From NCBI GenBank assembly GCA_009377525.1, contig WHTW01000003.1:33525-97524 (forward strand): DNA of 64,000 bases. Direction: 5' to 3'. A program made the translations under genes and the position numbers. This DNA comes from Rhodospirillales bacterium. Its GTDB lineage: Bacteria; Pseudomonadota; Alphaproteobacteria; Reyranellales; Reyranellaceae. Below, one piece after another: positions 34,070 through 43,954 of this stretch (position 1 is its first letter; each line of letters opens with the position of its first letter). The notes beneath the pieces are model-generated. The model was not told the DNA's origin. It ran no database searches and worked only from the letters and a program-made list of their open reading frames with translations.

Positions 34070-35004
34070 TCACACTTTCTTGCTCATCTTCGGATCGAGC
34101 GTGTCCCTGAAGCCGTCGCCCATGATGTTGATCGCCAGCACCGTGAGGGCCAGGAAGATGCCGGGATAGAGGATGTTGTGCGGGAAGACACGGAACAGCG
34201 TGCGGCCCTCGGCCATGATGTTGCCCCAACTCGGGATCTCCGGCGGGATGCCGAGGCCCAGGAACGACAGGATCGCCTCGACGATAATCGCCGCCGCGGC
34301 GATGAAGGTGCCCTGCACGATCAACGGCGCCACGGTGTTGGGCAGGATGTGGCGGAACATCAGGGTCCAGGTCGGCGTGCCGACCGAGATGGCACCCTCG
34401 ACATAGGGCTCCTCGCGCACCGTCAGCACGACCGAGCGCACCAGGCGGACGACCCTCGGCACGTCGGGCACGACGATGGCGAAGATCACGGTAATCAGGC
34501 TGGCGCGCCAGATCGAGATCAGCGCAATGGCGAGCAATATAGCCGGTATCGCCATCAGGCCATCCATGATGCGCATGATGATGCCGTCGAGCCACCTGAT
34601 GTAGCCCGATACCAGACCGATCACGAGACCGATGGCGATCGAGACGATCGCGACGGCCACGCCGATCACCAGCGACACGCGCGTGCCGTACATCACGCGG
34701 CTGTAGACGTCGCGGCCCAGGCTGTCGGTGCCCATGATGGCCATGCGCTTGGCCGTCTCGCCGTCATCGAGCCGGAAGGTGATCTCGGTGCCCGGTTTCT
34801 TGTTGCGTGCCGCCGGATCGATGCGCGTGGGATCCACCGTGCCGAGGAAAGGTGCCAGGATGGCAATGGCCAGCATGACCAGCAGGATGGTGCCGCCGAA
34901 AATGACGGCGGTGTTGCGGATGGCCAGGGCCCACAGGCTCTTGCGCTTGGTCGAGGCCGCCGCGATGGAGGCGGAGTCGACGACGTCTTCTTCGATTATC
35001 GCGC

Positions 35005-35008
<4 letters not shown>
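34070..35008 (-). CDS. Peptide ABC transporter permease, DppC type
   Basis: A 312-residue inner-membrane permease. It has the N-terminal DppC-type region (about 20-120, with GTDSLGRDVYSRVMYGTRVSL), five or six helices, and the EAA loop around EGAISVGTPTWTLMFRHILPN, which docks on the ATPase. The ATG at 35008 overlaps the DppB-type stop (ATGA). Part of the peptide-type importer with the two solute-binding proteins upstream. Confidence 0.95.
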
Positions 35009-35946
<938 letters not shown>

Positions 35947-35975
35947 TGTTCTCCTGTGTACCAACGTCATGTTCC

Positions 35976-36050
35976 CCGCTAGGGGGAGAGGCTAGGTGAG
36001 GGGGCATCGACGTGCGTAGCCCCCTCACCCGTCCTCTCCCCCTAGCGCGG
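35976..36050. repeat. Long palindrome of the CCTCTCCCC type between SBP and permease genes
   Basis: The 30-base left arm (35976-36005, CCGCTAGGGGGAGAGG then CTAGGTGAGGGGGC) pairs with 36019-36050 with a few mismatches. It is 28 bp after the 3' end of the first solute-binding protein gene and 30 bp before the DppB-type start. Similar GGGGAGAGG/CCTCTCCCC elements are scattered in many proteobacterial genomes. Confidence 0.75.
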
Positions 36051-36073
36051 GAGAGGAGAATGACGCGTCATAC

Positions 36074-37660
36074 TCATTTCTTCTCGACGTTCCACATCAC
36101 CGGCACCGGGGCCTTGAGCCAGCCGGAGACGTTGGAGCGGGTGGCGCCGGGACCGTACCACTGGCCGAGCCAGCCATACTGCGCGGTGGCAAGCGCGCGC
36201 GTCTGGATCGCGCCGGCGAGCGCCTTGCCCTTGGCCGGATCGGTCTCCTTGGCGTACTGGTCGCGCAGCTTCTCCATCTCCGGATCGTCCGGCCAGCCGA
36301 ACCAGGCCTTGGCGCCGTTGGCGGCCATGTAGGCATCGGAGATCGGGTTCAGCACGTCGGCCGCCACCGAGTAGGTGTGGAAGATGTTCCAGCCGCCCTT
36401 GTCGGCCGGCTCCTTCTTGGTGCGGCGCGTCACCAGGGTCTGCCAGTCCATCGACTGCATGTCGACCTTGAAGCCGCCCTTCTCGAGCAGGGCCTTGGTC
36501 ACCGGCGCCATGTTGGTCAGCACCGGCAGGGTGGTGGACTGCATCAGCACGATCGGCGTACCGTCATAGCCCGCTTCCTTCAGGAGCGCCTTGGACTTCT
36601 CGAAGTCCGGCTTCACCAGCAAGCCGTTGGGCGTGTCGAAGGCGTTGGGCGTGCCGCAGACGAAGGCGGCGCTACAGACCTTGTAGTAGTCCTTCTCGCC
36701 GACCGTCGCCTTGAGGTAGTCCTCCTGCTGCATGCAGTAGAGCGCGGCCATCCGCATCTTGGGATTGTCGAACGGCTTGTTCGCCCAGTTGAAACGGATG
36801 ACGAACTGGTGCCCGAGCGGATTCCAGTCGACCAGCGTGACGCCCTTCTCCTTCTTCAGGACGGGGATCAGGTCGTGGGGCAGCTGCTCGAGCACGTCGA
36901 TCTCGCCGGCGATGATGGCGTTCACCTGCTGCTGCGTGTCGGGCATCTCGATGACTTCGACCCGATCGACCTTGACGACCTTGCCGCCGGCCAGGCCCGA
37001 CGCGGGCTCCGCGCGCGGCTTGTACTTGGTGTTCTTGGCGTAAACGTGCTTCTCGCCGGGCTTGGATTCGGCTTCGACGTAGATGAAGGGCCCCGAGCCG
37101 ATGTGGCTGCTGATCTGCTTGAACGGATCGGTCTCGGCGACCGCCTTGGGCATCATGAAGGGCACGACCGAGCTGGGCTTGCCCAGCGTCTCGAGCACCA
37201 GGCCGTACGGCTCCTTGAGCTGCATGGTGAGGGTCTTGGCGTCGACCGCCTTGAACTCCTTGACGAAGTCCATGAGCTTCTGGCCCATCGTGTCGCGCAC
37301 GCCCCAGCGCTTGAGCGAAGCGACGCAGTCTTCCGCCGTGACCGGCTTGCCGTCGTGCCACTCCAGCCCGTCACGCAAGGTGAAGGTCCACAGCGTCTTG
37401 TCGGGCGAGGCCTCGTACTTGCCAACCATCTGCGGCTTGAAGGCGTTGTTCTCGTCCATCGCGAACAGCGTGTCGTAGATCATGTAGCCGTGGTCGCGTG
37501 TGACGTAGGCGGTCGTCCAGATCGGATCGAGGATGGTCAGATTGCCGTTCTTCACGTAGCGCAGGACGCTCGGCGCAGCCGCCGCCGGCCGGATTGTCGT
37601 CGCCACTGCCGCACCGGCTGTCAGGGCCGCGAACCCACGCCGTCCAATTGTCGGTTTCAT
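36074..37660 (-). CDS. Peptide-type ABC solute-binding protein (SBP family 5), copy 1
   Basis: A 528-residue periplasmic binding protein of SBP family 5. A twin-arginine-like export signal covers about residues 1-29 (TIGRRGFAALTAGAAV then ending RPAAAA). The fold markers are LDPIWTTAYVTRDHGYMIYD, LRDGLEWHDGKPVTAEDC and a central NPLGHQFVIRFNWANKPFDN. It would deliver a peptide, opine, glutathione or similar ligand to the DppBC channel. It is a tandem paralog of the gene immediately upstream (same length, strongly similar throughout). Confidence 0.93.
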   Translation of the reverse strand: MKPTIGRRGFAALTAGAAVATTIRPAAAAPSVLRYVKNGNLTILDPIWTTAYVTRDHGYMIYDTLFAMDENNAFKPQMVGKYEASPDKTLWTFTLRDGLEWHDGKPVTAEDCVASLKRWGVRDTMGQKLMDFVKEFKAVDAKTLTMQLKEPYGLVLETLGKPSSVVPFMMPKAVAETDPFKQISSHIGSGPFIYVEAESKPGEKHVYAKNTKYKPRAEPASGLAGGKVVKVDRVEVIEMPDTQQQVNAIIAGEIDVLEQLPHDLIPVLKKEKGVTLVDWNPLGHQFVIRFNWANKPFDNPKMRMAALYCMQQEDYLKATVGEKDYYKVCSAAFVCGTPNAFDTPNGLLVKPDFEKSKALLKEAGYDGTPIVLMQSTTLPVLTNMAPVTKALLEKGGFKVDMQSMDWQTLVTRRTKKEPADKGGWNIFHTYSVAADVLNPISDAYMAANGAKAWFGWPDDPEMEKLRDQYAKETDPAKGKALAGAIQTRALATAQYGWLGQWYGPGATRSNVSGWLKAPVPVMWNVEKK

Positions 37661-37721
37661 TGAAGCCTCCGGTTCTTTCCCATGGAAGAAGGCGGCTTCC
37701 CATTTCCGCCCTCGTCGATGG

Positions 37722-37747
37722 GCGCGCGGAGCGATGGCTCCGCGCGC
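37722..37747. terminator. Strong hairpin after the upstream SBP gene
   Basis: Perfect 11-bp arms GCGCGCGGAGC and GCTCCGCGCGC with a GATG loop, starting 7 bp after the stop of the upstream solute-binding gene (minus strand). There is no T run, so it is more likely an mRNA-stabilising or attenuating hairpin than a full terminator. Confidence 0.6.
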
Positions 37748-37754
37748 ATGTCGA

Positions 37755-39341
37755 CTACTTCTTCGTCACGTTCCAGAACACCGTCACCGGCGCCTGGACG
37801 TTGCCGTCGACCGAGGTGCGCAGCGCGAAGGGCTGGTACCATTGGCCGAGATGGACGTGCGTCGGATATTCGGTCACGCGCACCTGGACGGCTTCGGCAA
37901 ACGCCTTCTGCTTGGCCGGATCGGTTTCCTTGGCGTAGTCGTCGCGCAGCTTCTGGATTTGCTCGTCGCAGGGCCAGCCGAACATCGCCTTGTCGCAGCC
38001 AGCGTTGAAGAAGCCGGCCATCACCGGGTTGAGGACGTCGGCCGCCACCCACGAGGTGAGGAACGCGTTCCAGCCGCCCTTGTCCAGCGGATCCTTCTTG
38101 GCGCGGCGGGCGACCAGCGTCTGCCAGTCCATCGACTGCATGTCGACCTTGAAGCCGCCTTTCTCCATCAGGTCCTTGGCGACCGGCGCAAGGTTGGCCA
38201 GCACCGCGAGGTCGGTCGAGTGCATCAGCACGACGGGCGTGCCGTCATAGCCCGCCTCCTTGAGCAGTGCCTTCGATTTCTCGAAGTTGGAAGAGAGCTT
38301 GTCGTCCCAGCCCTTGGACGTCTCCAGCGGCGTGCCGCAGATGAACATCGCCTTGCATTCCTTGTACCACTTGGGATCGCCGATCACGGCGTCAAGGAAG
38401 TCCTTCTGGTTGAAGGCATAGAGCACGGCCTGACGGACCTTCGCGTTGTCGAAGGGCTTGTGCAGGGCGTTGAAGCGGAAGGTGAACTGGCTGCCCAGCG
38501 GATTGGCGCTGAACAGCTTGACGTTCTTGTCCTTGGCGAGCACCGGCAAGAGGTCGTGCGGCGGCGATTCGATCATATCCACTTCGCCGTTCAGCAGCGC
38601 GTTGACCGCGGTCTGGTGGTCGCCGAGCACGCGCCATTCGACGCGGTCGAGCTTGACGACCTTGCCGCCGGCCAGGCCCGACGCCGGTTCGCTGCGCGGC
38701 TTGTACTTCGGGTTCTTGACGTAGACCGTCTTCTCGCCCGGCTTCCATTCGTCGCCCTTGAAGATGAACGGACCGGAGCCGATCACGTCCTCGGCCTTGA
38801 TCTGCGTGTTGGGATCGGTGGCAGCGACGCGCGCCGGCATCATGAACGGCACGTTCGACGAGGGCTTGCCGAGCGACTGCAGCACCAAGCCGTACGGCTC
38901 CTTCAGCGTGAGCGTGAAGGTCTTGTCGTTCACCGCCTTCATGTCGCCAACGCGGGCCATCAGCGACTGGCCCATCGAATCCTTGGCGCCCCAGCGCTTG
39001 ATCGAGGCGATGCAGTCGGCCGAAGTGACCGGCTTGCCGTCGTGCCATTCCAGGCCGTCGCGCAGGGTGAAGGTGTAGGTGAGCTTGTCGGCCGAGACGT
39101 CGTACTTGTCGACCATCTGCGGCTTCACCTCGAGCTTGCCGTCCATCGAGAACAGCGTGTCCCACACGAGGTAACCGTGATTGCGCACGATGTAGGCGGT
39201 GGTCCAGATCGGATCGAGGATCTTGAGGTCCGAATGCATGACCACGTTGAGCGTCTGTGCGCTGGCCGGCGCTGCTCCCAGCAGCCCCGCAACGCTTGCG
39301 ACGGCCGCGAAGGCCGCGACCGACTTCCTGAAATTCAACAT
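37755..39341 (-). CDS. Peptide-type ABC solute-binding protein (SBP family 5), copy 2
   Basis: A 528-residue periplasmic binding protein with a Sec-type signal (MLNFRKSVAAFAAVASVAGL then ASAQ, cut near residue 28). It shares LDPIWTTAYIVRNHGYLVWD, LRDGLEWHDGKPVTSADCIA and RFNALHKPFDNAKVRQ with the paralog downstream. The ATG at 39341 follows GGGAGACGTTGCTT. It is the first gene of the operon. Two binding proteins on one permease suggest that the importer takes two related ligands or that one SBP gene is a recent duplicate; the different export signals (Sec here, Tat-like in copy 1) argue the split is old. Confidence 0.93.
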   Translation of the reverse strand: MLNFRKSVAAFAAVASVAGLLGAAPASAQTLNVVMHSDLKILDPIWTTAYIVRNHGYLVWDTLFSMDGKLEVKPQMVDKYDVSADKLTYTFTLRDGLEWHDGKPVTSADCIASIKRWGAKDSMGQSLMARVGDMKAVNDKTFTLTLKEPYGLVLQSLGKPSSNVPFMMPARVAATDPNTQIKAEDVIGSGPFIFKGDEWKPGEKTVYVKNPKYKPRSEPASGLAGGKVVKLDRVEWRVLGDHQTAVNALLNGEVDMIESPPHDLLPVLAKDKNVKLFSANPLGSQFTFRFNALHKPFDNAKVRQAVLYAFNQKDFLDAVIGDPKWYKECKAMFICGTPLETSKGWDDKLSSNFEKSKALLKEAGYDGTPVVLMHSTDLAVLANLAPVAKDLMEKGGFKVDMQSMDWQTLVARRAKKDPLDKGGWNAFLTSWVAADVLNPVMAGFFNAGCDKAMFGWPCDEQIQKLRDDYAKETDPAKQKAFAEAVQVRVTEYPTHVHLGQWYQPFALRTSVDGNVQAPVTVFWNVTKK

Positions 39342-39450
39342 AAGCAACGTCTCCCTATTATGCGGTCTTCTCTGCAAGAATCGAGCCGCTGGCGGGAACA
39401 GTAGCAGCCGGCTACCCCCCTCTGACAAGACGATTCAGCCTGCGCGAAGC

Positions 39451-40446
39451 TTACGGTCTCGGCCGGGTGATCGCCTTTTCCAGCAGTTCGAGCACGCCTT
39501 CCGAGGCCGCCGTTGCCACAATGTCGCCGAATCCGGCCCAGGTCCCCTTGGTCGCGGCGAGCGGCACGGGATTGGACTGTTCGAGGTCGCCGACATTGCG
39601 GCCGGCAGGGTCCTTGACCAGCCATTTGATGACGAGCTGGCCCCGTTGCTCGTCGATTTTGGTCAGGTTGACGTTGCCGATCACGGTGAAGACGTCGGCG
39701 CCCGCGGCATCGACGATGACGATCTTGCTCGAACCGAGCGCGCGGCGCATGCCGGAGTAGAGCTGGCGGTTGCCGTCGGACGGCGCACCGGTCACCGGCG
39801 CCACCATCACTTTCACGTGCGCTTCCTGCGGCTGCGATGGCTGAGTGGCGGCGGGCGGCGGCGCACCGGACGACGCGGCCGCCATCGCCGTCGCCGTCAC
39901 CGGATCGATCGGCGGTTCCATCGGCACGCTGACGCCGGCCGCGACCTGGCCGGGCGAGCGCGCCAGGAAGGTCGGGGGCTTGCCGATCAGGGTGGCGACG
40001 CGCGGGGCGGCCTGCTGGGCGATGCGCGAAACCAGCCGTTCGCTCGCCTCGCCGTAGTCCTCGGGCCGCGCTTTGGTGCGGCTGGTCTGCGGATCCTGGG
40101 TCTTGGGCGCGCCGTCGATGCGCCAGTCGATCTGGATTTCGATGCCGGGATCGGCGTCGCGCGTGCTCATGGTGCCGTTGACCTGGATCGGCGCGTCGGC
40201 CGGCTGCACGGCGGCGACGATGCCGTAGGCCTGCAGCTCCATGGCGAGGGCGGCCGCCACGCGCTGGCCCATCGCCGGCGGCATGTTGCGCGGCGCGCCG
40301 ATGGCGAGCTCGATCTTGTCGCGCGGCAGGCGCCGCACCGGTGCGGCCGAATCGTCGTGCTCGAACGGTCTGGGGGGCGCAGCGCAGGCCGACAGCACGA
40401 CGAGGCCCAGAATCGGGCCAAGCAGCGCGCCGAGCAGGCGCCTCAT
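39451..40446 (-). CDS. Hypothetical lipoprotein
   Basis: A 331-residue protein starting at the ATG 40446 with a lipoprotein signal (MRRLLGALLGPILGLVVLSA then C at residue 21, lipobox LSAC). It is followed by a domain with RVAAALAMELQAYGIVAAV, a Pro/Ala-rich linker (about 170-210), and a second similar-looking domain around MVAPVTGAPSDGNRQLYSGM. The repeated pattern of short-lived secretion-related or TolB-N-like folds is possible, but I do not recognise a family. It follows pgeF and the small ORF in the same direction, ATGA-overlapping the latter. Confidence 0.75.
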   Translation of the reverse strand: MRRLLGALLGPILGLVVLSACAAPPRPFEHDDSAAPVRRLPRDKIELAIGAPRNMPPAMGQRVAAALAMELQAYGIVAAVQPADAPIQVNGTMSTRDADPGIEIQIDWRIDGAPKTQDPQTSRTKARPEDYGEASERLVSRIAQQAAPRVATLIGKPPTFLARSPGQVAAGVSVPMEPPIDPVTATAMAAASSGAPPPAATQPSQPQEAHVKVMVAPVTGAPSDGNRQLYSGMRRALGSSKIVIVDAAGADVFTVIGNVNLTKIDEQRGQLVIKWLVKDPAGRNVGDLEQSNPVPLAATKGTWAGFGDIVATAASEGVLELLEKAITRPRP

Positions 40447-40511
40447 AGCATGGCACATGTCGCGATCACGCCCAGCAGGCAGCAGAACATCAGGATGATC
40501 AGGTAAGGCAC
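40443..40511 (-). CDS. Possible 22-residue membrane microprotein
   Basis: A GTG at 40511, one base after the pgeF TGA, opens a 23-codon frame whose TGA (40445-40443) overlaps the ATG of the lipoprotein gene. The product VPYLIILMFCCLLGVIATCA plus ML is almost entirely hydrophobic and could span the membrane once. The frame exactly bridges two genes and couples to both, which is unlikely by chance alone but not proof. No clear Shine-Dalgarno; it might be translated by re-initiation after pgeF. Confidence 0.4.
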   Translation of the reverse strand: MPYLIILMFCCLLGVIATCAML

Positions 40512-40512
40512 G

Positions 40513-41280
40513 TCATCCCCTGAGTGCCACACCGGACAGGCCGCGGCCGTAGTCGCGCACGCCGTTGAGCGTGTTGCGGCGATAGCTGAAGAAATCGTCG
40601 GTCGCCGCCAGCGTGTCGTGGCCGGTGGCGCTCGCCGTCACGCCGGCGAGCGCCAGCCGCTGCAGCAGGTAGCCCGCGAGATCGAACATGAAATGGCCGG
40701 CGCGACTGGCCGGTTGGAAGAACATGTCGGTGGCCTTGTCCCGCGCGAGGAACGGCGCGGGGAACTCGGGGCCGACCTCGTAGGACTCGGCGCCGATGCA
40801 GGGGCCGATCGCGGCCCGCACGCGCTCGCGACGCGCGCCGAGCTTCTCCATGGCGGCGATCGTGGTGTCGACGACGCCGCCCAGCGCACCCTTCCAGCCG
40901 GCATGGGCGGCGCCGATCACCCGGGCCTCAGCGTCGGCAAACAGCACCGGCGCGCAGTCGGCCGCCAGCACGCCCAGCGCGACACCCGGCCGGTCGGTCA
41001 CCAGCGCGTCGGCCCTGGGCGCGCCGGGCGAGGTCCAGCGCTCGGTGCCGATGGTCAGCACGTCGGTCGAATGGATCTGGTGCACGGTGAGAAGATCGGC
41101 TTCGCCCAGGGCGAACGCCGCGGCGGCGCGGCGGCGGTTCTCGCGCACATTGTCGGGCAGATCGCCCGAGCCGTAGCCGCAGTTGAGAGAGGAGTAGAGG
41201 CCTTCGCTCACGCCGCCCTGACGCGTGAAGAAGCGATGCTGCACGCCGTCGAGGTCGGCAAGGGTGCGCGCTTGGATCAT
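40513..41280 (-). CDS. pgeF: Peptidoglycan editing factor / laccase-domain protein
   Basis: A 255-residue YfiH/PgeF protein (multicopper oxidase-like laccase-domain fold). Metal-site motifs: TVHQIHSTDV, LAADCAPVLF, GAAHAGWKGALGGV. Long called polyphenol oxidase, the E. coli member is now known to remove mis-incorporated L-Ser from peptidoglycan precursors. ATG at 41280 overlaps the midA-like stop (ATGA). The lgt-midA-pgeF order is common in alphaproteobacteria. Confidence 0.93.
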   Translation of the reverse strand: MIQARTLADLDGVQHRFFTRQGGVSEGLYSSLNCGYGSGDLPDNVRENRRRAAAAFALGEADLLTVHQIHSTDVLTIGTERWTSPGAPRADALVTDRPGVALGVLAADCAPVLFADAEARVIGAAHAGWKGALGGVVDTTIAAMEKLGARRERVRAAIGPCIGAESYEVGPEFPAPFLARDKATDMFFQPASRAGHFMFDLAGYLLQRLALAGVTASATGHDTLAATDDFFSYRRNTLNGVRDYGRGLSGVALRG

Positions 41281-42368
41281 GTCGTTTCCGAGGGGGAGGC
41301 CCAATGGGTATCCGAAAAGCCGGCCGGCGCGGCGCTTCTGTCGTCGCCCACGGCCAAAACGCGGAAGAGGGTGCCCATTTGGTCGGGCGCGATCAAGCGA
41401 GCCGACGCCGCATCGATCGCCGCGCGCTGGGCCTCGCTGGCGTGGGCTTTCAGGGCACGGGCGCGCGCAGCGATGCCGAGCCGCCGCAGGAAGTCGCCCT
41501 GGCCAACCGGGCCGAAAGTCGGCCGGCCGGTCGCGGCGGCCACGGCGGCAAAGTCGACATGGGCGCTGAGGTCGGTCTCGCCCGGCCGATCGAGGATGTC
41601 GGCGCCGCGATGGCCGCGTACCGCCTGCAACGAGGCGCCGAGCGCGCCGTCATGGCCGTAGTCGACGATCAGCGCCCAGCCGCCATGGCGTTGCAGGCGT
41701 TGGCCGATGGCGCCGGCCAGCGCGAGTGCTGCTTCGCAGAGCTCGGCCTGCGCGCCCACGGCCGCGTCGGGTAGTGCCGGGGCGTAGGGCGTCACGCCGG
41801 GCGCCAGCGCCAAGCGCAGGGTGCCGTCATCGCCCAAGCCGACCATGCGCTCGACCCAGCCGTGCGCGGTCTTCTCGAACTGGCGCACCGGCAAGGCGTC
41901 GAAGAACTCGTTGGCGACCAGGAGCAACGGTCCCTCGGGTACGTCGTCGAAGCGCGTATGCCAGGCGGGCTGATAGGCGGCGAGCGCCTGGCCCTGCACG
42001 GTGCGCAGTTGCTCGTTGATCTCGACGAGATGGAGGTCGATGGCGGCATGGAAGCCCGGCACGCCGCGCGTGGCGCGCAAGGCATCGGCCATCAAGGTGC
42101 CGCGTCCCGGTCCCAGCTCGACCAGCCGCACGCTGGGCGGACGGCCCATCGCCAGCCAGCGCTCGGCCAGCCAGGCGCCCAAAAGCTCGCCGAACATCTG
42201 GGAGATCTCCGGCGCGGTCGTGAAGTCGCCGGCCGCACCCACGGGCAGAGCGCGGCGGTAGTAGCCCAGCCGCGGATGGCCGAGCGCCTCGGCCATGAAG
42301 TCGGCGAGCGAGATCGGGCCGGTGAGCGCGATGCGTCGGGCGATCAGCCGGCCGAGCTCGCCAGTCAT
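41277..42368 (-). CDS. SAM-dependent methyltransferase, MidA/NDUFAF7 type
   Basis: A 363-residue PF02636 methyltransferase, homolog of mitochondrial NDUFAF7/MidA, which methylates an arginine of a complex I subunit during assembly. Motifs: RLGYYRRALPVGAAGDFTTA near 33-52, EISQMFGELLGAW, VRLVELGPGRGTL (SAM site), and a NEFFDALPVRQFEKT. The bacterial role is less clear. Start ATG at 42368, 10 bp after lgt. Confidence 0.92.
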   Translation of the reverse strand: MTGELGRLIARRIALTGPISLADFMAEALGHPRLGYYRRALPVGAAGDFTTAPEISQMFGELLGAWLAERWLAMGRPPSVRLVELGPGRGTLMADALRATRGVPGFHAAIDLHLVEINEQLRTVQGQALAAYQPAWHTRFDDVPEGPLLLVANEFFDALPVRQFEKTAHGWVERMVGLGDDGTLRLALAPGVTPYAPALPDAAVGAQAELCEAALALAGAIGQRLQRHGGWALIVDYGHDGALGASLQAVRGHRGADILDRPGETDLSAHVDFAAVAAATGRPTFGPVGQGDFLRRLGIAARARALKAHASEAQRAAIDAASARLIAPDQMGTLFRVLAVGDDRSAAPAGFSDTHWASPSETT

Positions 42369-42378
42369 CCCTTGCTCG

Positions 42379-43185
42379 TCACGACACGGCAGGGCGGGAG
42401 TAGGCGCGGGTGATCATCCAGCCGCCGACGGCCAGCAACGGCACCGACAGCAGCATGCCCATGGTGAACGGCCCCCACAGATAGCCGAGATGCGCGTCGG
42501 GCTCGCGGAACAGCTCGCCCACGATGCGGGCGACGCCATAGCCCGCGAAAAACACGCCGCAGAGCAGGCCCGGGCGGCGCCGGCCGTCGGTCAGGCGCCA
42601 CACCAGCAGCATGACGGCGAACAGCGCGATGCCCTCGAAGAAGGCCTGGTAGAGCTGGCTGGGATGGCGTGGCAGCGGACCGCCGCGCGGGAACACCATG
42701 GCCCAGGCGACGTCGGTGGTGCGGCCCCACAGCTCGCCGTTGATGAAGTTGGCCAGCCGGCCGAAGAACAAGCCGATCGGCGACACGACCGCCAGAAGGT
42801 CGCCCAGCATGAACGGGTCGGTCTTGTTGCGCAGCGAGAAGACGATGGTGGCGACAATGACGCCCAGGAAGCCGCCATGGAACGACATGCCGCCTTCCCA
42901 CAAGGTCAGGATGGCGAGCGGGTTGGTGAGGTAGAAGCCGGGCTTGTAGAACAGCACATAGCCCAGCCGGCCGCCCAGGATGACGCCCAGCGCCGCCCAC
43001 AACAAAAAGTCGTCGATCTTGGCAGGCGTCAGAACCTTGGGCGGCTGCTCGCACAGGCGGCGAACGACCTGCCAGCCGACGACCAGTCCCGCGATATAGG
43101 CGAGCGCGTACCAGCGGATGGCGAGCGGCCCGAGCTGGACCAGCACCGGGTCGATCTCGGGATAGGGGATGACGAGGGGATTCAT
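42379..43185 (-). CDS. lgt: Prolipoprotein diacylglyceryl transferase
   Basis: A 268-residue inner-membrane Lgt with about seven helices. It transfers diacylglyceryl from phosphatidylglycerol to the lipobox cysteine of prolipoproteins. Conserved: LAIRWYALAYIAGLVVGW (containing the catalytic arginine/histidine region), GGRLGYVLFY, EGGMSFHGGFLG and RLANFINGELWGRTT. The ATG at 43185 is preferred to one at 43197, which would fall in the family B repeat. Head of the lgt-midA-pgeF operon. Confidence 0.97.
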   Translation of the reverse strand: MNPLVIPYPEIDPVLVQLGPLAIRWYALAYIAGLVVGWQVVRRLCEQPPKVLTPAKIDDFLLWAALGVILGGRLGYVLFYKPGFYLTNPLAILTLWEGGMSFHGGFLGVIVATIVFSLRNKTDPFMLGDLLAVVSPIGLFFGRLANFINGELWGRTTDVAWAMVFPRGGPLPRHPSQLYQAFFEGIALFAVMLLVWRLTDGRRRPGLLCGVFFAGYGVARIVGELFREPDAHLGYLWGPFTMGMLLSVPLLAVGGWMITRAYSRPAVS

Positions 43186-43193
43186 TGGGCTAA

Positions 43194-43314
43194 GCACATT
43201 CCGTCCGGCTGGGATCAGCCGGGCGGAATGTGCCCTGTGTAGCCAGCCATCTCCAGTGCGCGCTTTCGCGATTGGATGGAACCGCGAGCGGTTCCATCCA
43301 ATCAGGAAACGCTC
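43194..43314. repeat. Family B double-hairpin palindrome, copy 3
   Basis: H1 (GCACATTCCGTCCGGCTG with complement, 43194-43233) precedes H2 (GATTGGATGGAACCGC-GA-GCGGTTCCATCCAATC, 43270-43303), same orientation as copy 1. It lies just upstream of lgt. The remainder of the gap to the ybjN-like gene (about 43315-43444) holds nothing I can identify. Confidence 0.9.
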
Positions 43315-43444
43315 TGGCGAACCTTATAGCCCAGAATCGTCGCGGCGCCGGTCTGGGGGACCGGCGCCGCTGAGGACAATCCAACTACAGAGACTTATTG
43401 GTCTTTGTTGTTACACGAGGGGGCGTCGGAAGGTCCTTTTCCGC

Positions 43445-43954
43445 TCAGGCTTCGCCGACCGTCTCGAGGATCGAGGCGGTCAGCGCATCGAGGGGCGTCT
43501 TGCCGGCCCACACGACGTACTGAAAGGCGGGGTAGAAGCGCTCGCTCTCGCTGATCGCCACTTCGACCAGGTCGTTGAGCTGTTCGGGCATCAGGCCCGT
43601 GGTGCCACGCAAGGGGATGGCGTGGCGGAACATCGGCAGGCCTTCGTCGGTCCACAGATCGAAGTGGCCGAGCCACATCTTCTCGTTGATCAGGGCCAGC
43701 AGGACATGGATGTCGTTGTGGCGCTCGGTCGGGATGCGCACGTCGTAGGCGCAGGTGAAGTGCAGCGCCTCGACATCCTCGCGCCAGCTGAAGAACATGC
43801 GGTAGTCGCACCAGCGGCCGGCGACCTCGACGGCGATCTCACGGTCCGATGTGCGATCGAAGGGCCAATCATTGGCGGAGACGACCTTCTCGATCAACTC
43901 GAGCGGGTTGAGATCGACTTTTCGTCTGGTCCGCTCGTGTCGCGATAACGCCAT
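43445..43954 (-). CDS. YbjN domain protein
   Basis: A 169-residue protein matching the YbjN (putative sensory transduction regulator) family: NDWPFDRTSDREIAVEVAG, WCDYRMFFSWREDVEALHF, IHVLLALINEKMWLGHFDLW and FRHAIPLRGT. The molecular function is unsettled; the E. coli protein affects motility, stress resistance and drug tolerance. Start ATG at 43954 with GGGGAG upstream; the frame stays open to 44086 but without family similarity. Monocistronic by position. Confidence 0.88.
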   Translation of the reverse strand: MALSRHERTRRKVDLNPLELIEKVVSANDWPFDRTSDREIAVEVAGRWCDYRMFFSWREDVEALHFTCAYDVRIPTERHNDIHVLLALINEKMWLGHFDLWTDEGLPMFRHAIPLRGTTGLMPEQLNDLVEVAISESERFYPAFQYVVWAGKTPLDALTASILETVGEA

